The notes below the pieces were generated by a model. It did no database searches, had not been told where the DNA came from, and saw only the letters and a list, made by a program, of their open reading frames with translations. Below, in pieces: positions 60,598-64,000 of a stretch of DNA of 64,000 nucleotides (positions within the stretch are counted from its first letter, which is position 1; each line of letters begins with the position of its first letter). The translations under genes and the position numbers were made by a program. Source of the stretch: Paralvinella palmiformis. Taxonomy: Eukaryota; Annelida; Polychaeta; Terebellida; Alvinellidae. The stretch is from contig JAODUP010000421.1 in assembly GCA_025642065.1 (NCBI GenBank), positions 124,501 through 188,500 on the forward strand, given 5' to 3'.

Positions 60598-61934
60598 TTT
60601 TCAAGTTCAAACTCTGAATCAAATCAAAATATATGTACGTGTTTATGTGATATTTTCATAGAAGGTTCCCAGGCATGACCGGTGTCAAAGCTAAATAAAT
60701 AAACAATAATTATAACTAATTTCACCTTGTTCCATGCATATGTAAATTATGTGCTCATTTGGAATATTTTATATTCCAATTTCCAATATTCATCAATTAA
60801 CTTTTCAGAACTCCACTGCTAATTGGAATGAAGCAGACCAACTAATTTAAATTTGTCATTGCCAGCATTTCTTCTAGGTGCAACATTTAATAGTGAGGCC
60901 AACTATACCAATCAGAGTACAGATTAAATTTGTATCCCTTAAATCTTTAAGTAATTTTCTAATTAATTAGTTCCACTGGGGTTCTGAAAAGCATTCAGAT
61001 CCTGCAGCACCTGAGCAATAAAACAACCATTCTAAAGCTATATATAACATTTGACAATGGCATTTTCATTCCACTCAATAAATCAATGTTCGCAGTATTA
61101 AAGTATTTTCTTAAATTCTTAGATTATATACTACATGTGTGGCAATCTCAGATCTGGGGCCATATACATAGGCCTACAGTACTTTTTTTTAAAATATGCG
61201 CTAGATCTCATTTTAGTCATAGTCTATATATAACTAGACCTATAGATATCTATACTTGCATTGTCATTTAAATTAAACGATTTTATTGAATAATTAAAAT
61301 CTGAAAATCAAACAAATAAGTTTACAGACTTATTTATAAATTGTACTATTTGGTACAAAGAAAATAAGAGGTGATTTAATCTAAAACTAATTATAACATT
61401 TTATTAGTTCAATTTAAAAAAAGGCCCGATCATACCCCTAACAGAGTATATTTTATATTATCGGTGTTTTGGTGGGTTGTTCGAATGTGAAAGATAGACT
61501 TATAAACAGATAAAGTGCTTTGTGTTAATCAAATATGTACTTTTGTAATAAAAGATGAACAGCATATAAATATATCATGGGTAGGGTGACCAGAAGAAAG
61601 GTTTACGACAATACGCAAAATGGTAAATAGCTATTATATTACCGTACCTCGTTTGACAATGAGTTTGCATGATTCATAGCGATATTAGAGGGTCTACAGG
61701 TCAAAACAGCATGAAAGAGATCTAGACTCTAGACTAGATCTACCTCAATACCTGCGACTAAGTATGGGGATCTCATTTCTCAGTCTGTGCATTCAGGTAT
61801 CAATGTATTTTTGATTGATTGATATTCTTTCGTTTCATGATCTAGTCTATGATCACGAAACAGGGATAGTGCACGAAAGTGACAGCACTTATTTCCATTG
61901 ACCAGTGGCAGTGTGGTCCCTTTTTGGGAATCTG
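60489..61934. other. Spacer, AT-rich
   Basis: A (TA)n/(TG) microsatellite at about 60543-60596, then AT-rich sequence, then a cluster of AGATCTAGACTCTAGACTAG-type palindromes at about 61719-61745. No gene recognised. Confidence 0.55.
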
Positions 61935-62255
61935 GACAGTTCGCCACCCAAGAGCTTCGCCACCTGAGACAGATCGCCATTTAAGACATTTCGCCAGTCA
62001 TTTATCTAGACACTTCACCACTCACACATTTATTAATTTTACAAAATGTTTTAATTTGTTGATCTAGTCATACAATTTAAAAGATTGCTGTAGATTTCCC
62101 TTTTAATATAAAGTATATGTACACTTGTACATAATCATAATACAGAACATTAAAATGCCATTGATCTTGGTGATAGTGTAAAATAGTACATTTAATTAGC
62201 TATACATTATTCTGATGGAACGCAACACATGACACACTTGCATTTTCGTAGAATG

Positions 62256-62300
<45 letters not shown>

Positions 62301-63812
62301 GTTAGCAGTATTTATATAACATGTTCATACATTCATGCATAGCATATGTATTAACATCATTCACACGATACATAATCATGCATGATACAGAACATAAATA
62401 TTTTTCTGATGGAATGCAACACATGACACACTTCTAGACACTTTGCATCTAGATCTAGACTAGGACCTAGGTCACTAGTGTCTAGATAGCTGCTAACACA
62501 CTGAAATTTTTTCTCTCATGTATGAAATAGCACCAACCGATAACTGTTTATTATTAAAGCTTATCATTGATATATTAACTGATTGGGTTTAACAACCATC
62601 ACAAACCCATGGCATGCGGTACGTATCACGAAAGATCCCAGTACCACAAGTACGATGTTGCCAAAAACCAGAAACATCGCATTTCAAAGCTTCTTGGCGT
62701 GTATGTACTGTACTATGACAAGCTATGCATGAGCCAACAACAGCCTGTAATGCTGTTTGTGCCATATTAGCTGTGCATATACCAGAAATATTTAATATGT
62801 GACAAATATATATATGGAATGCTGCAAGAAATGAGTTGCTTATGGCAAAAAGTCATCCCTTTTTATAGCAACTTTCATTTACTTGATACATGTAGATTCA
62901 ATTGACTTACCTATTTTTCCTGTATTATACACCAGTTGTCTGTGATAATCTGTCTTTGAACAAGGGACACTTAATCAATTTCAACTGTCAACTATCCAAG
63001 CTACCCTGAGTCTGAAGCCAACAACCATAATTGAATTTCAAAGTTATTTGATAAGGAGCAGGTTCACTTCAGCAATAGTTCTTGTGATCAGCACCAATGT
63101 CCTGTAATCATATCTCACTGAGTCACAAACAATGGAATAATTGAAATACTGAGTTTTACTTTTAGCATTGAATTTCTAAAAGGATTATCGAAATAACATA
63201 ACATTTTATTTAGAGTCGAGTATAAAATTATAACAATAAAACATTAGCGTATGCGCTATTACTCGACATGAATAATGAAACATATACAGACAAATGAAAT
63301 GATGACATATATACACATGAATTATGATATAGTACCAGACATACAAAATCATTAAAAACATCATATGCATATAGGTCCTGTACATTTTCCATAATTTTTC
63401 ATTCCCGCACTAAAACCTGCTTACCTATTAACACCTTTGGTGTAGATTATCATTACACATTTAAACATACAATAAAATAAAAAGCAGGAAAGCATAAAAT
63501 GAGTCTCTTGTGCATGATAAAGATAACATATTACAGCATAAAAGTAATATAATATAGATAATGTATGCGAGTGTGTGGGGGGTGTCAACCTATACTATTC
63601 CCAGTTTTGTTTTGGATTTAATAAATTTTATTTTATTTAATCTTCAAATGTTAAGTACAATAGAGTACTATCAATTTATAAACGAATGGTGTGTATATCA
63701 TGATTGCTTTATGAGTGGCGAAATGTTGTGGGTGGCAAGGTGTCTAGCCTTAGATAGGTGGCAATATGTCCAGATAATTTAGTGGCGAAATGTCTCGGGT
63801 GACAATGTGTCT
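61930..63812. mobile_element. Foldback-like element with GGCGAAATGTC repeats
   Basis: The left flank (61935-62015) has spaced copies of GACAnnTCGCCAC (AGTTCGCCACCC, GCTTCGCCACCTGAGACA, GACATTTCGCCAG, GACACTTCACCAC). The right flank (63710-63812) carries the same unit in opposite orientation (GTGGCGAAATG, GGGTGGCAAGGTGTC, AGGTGGCAATATGTCC, GTGGCGAAATGTC). Long inverted ends built from short tandem units are typical of foldback transposons. The 1.7-kb middle is AT-rich with a CA/TA microsatellite (about 62258-62302) and no coding frame. Confidence 0.6.
62450..62560 (+). repeat. Partial relative of the 1143-1680 element
   Basis: GCTGCTAACACACTGAAA and GAAATAGCACCAACCGAT match, in order, GCTGCTAATATACTGAAA and GAAATAGCACCAGCCATT at about 1547-1617. 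It lies inside the foldback-like structure. Confidence 0.55.
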
Positions 63813-64000
63813 GTAACCTTTTTTTAGTTTCATTGCCATTGGTAGTCTAGACTAGCCAGTCTAGGAATAGGTTGCTAGACAGCTCAGCCCAAGTGACATA
63901 TTGGTCCAGAGAGTACTGCCCGGAAAAATTATATATATTTAAACTTAAAGATTAATGATAAATTATATGACAACAGCGTGTTGTAGTAATGCGCAACATC
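63813..64000. other. Window end, no feature
   Basis: AT-rich sequence with TCTAGACTAGCCAGTCTAGG near 63847; nothing else recognised. Confidence 0.5.

Overview
The window is AT-rich animal nuclear DNA. Genes are split by many GT-AG introns, bacterial-type operons are absent, and the spacers are full of transposable-element relics. Five conserved metazoan genes can be read exon by exon. The mix of tRNA-derived SINEs, hAT, Tc1/mariner, MULE, Ty3/gypsy and non-LTR relics, with introns of about 0.1-3.7 kb, would suit a spiralian (mollusc-like) invertebrate. That placement is inference; the sequence itself only proves a bilaterian-type animal.

Layout. (1) 1-6289, minus strand: sphingosine kinase, five coding exons, with the 3' end beyond position 1. 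(2) 6290-10543: intergenic, holding a degraded hAT element (6800-8136) with a near-perfect 8-bp target duplication and a deleted non-LTR retrotransposon (about 8606-9800). (3) 10544-15470, plus: complete RPL18/eL18 (seven exons, 188 aa) behind a pyrimidine-rich 5'TOP-like leader. (4) 16571-32234, plus: complete mitochondrial aconitase ACO2 (21 exons, 785 aa), carrying a TTAA-flanked MITE in intron 6 and a decayed transposon gene in intron 7. (5) 34513-39021, minus: complete MOSMO (three exons, 168 aa), whose intron 1 holds a non-autonomous hAT element with a perfect 8-bp target duplication. (6) 40349-46990, minus: DUS1L-type tRNA-dihydrouridine synthase (12 coding exons, about 508 aa), with a transposon-derived block in intron 1. 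(7) 47000-64000: no host gene recognised. This is a transposon graveyard with an RNase H-bearing LINE fragment, MULE transposase pieces, a Tc1/mariner element inserted in a TA microsatellite, a 4.7-kb Ty3/gypsy element with 152-bp LTRs nested in a MULE relic, and a large inverted-repeat structure at about 61.93-63.81 kb.

The host genes are housekeeping or signalling genes with separate jobs: sphingolipid signalling, ribosome, TCA cycle, Hedgehog receptor control and tRNA modification. Nothing suggests a shared pathway. SPHK and RPL18 are divergent, RPL18 and ACO2 are in tandem, ACO2 and MOSMO converge, and MOSMO and DUS1L are in tandem on the minus strand. I found no convincing undescribed biological system. 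The most informative material is the transposon structure (target duplications, nesting, terminal-repeat families) and a few small unassigned open frames.
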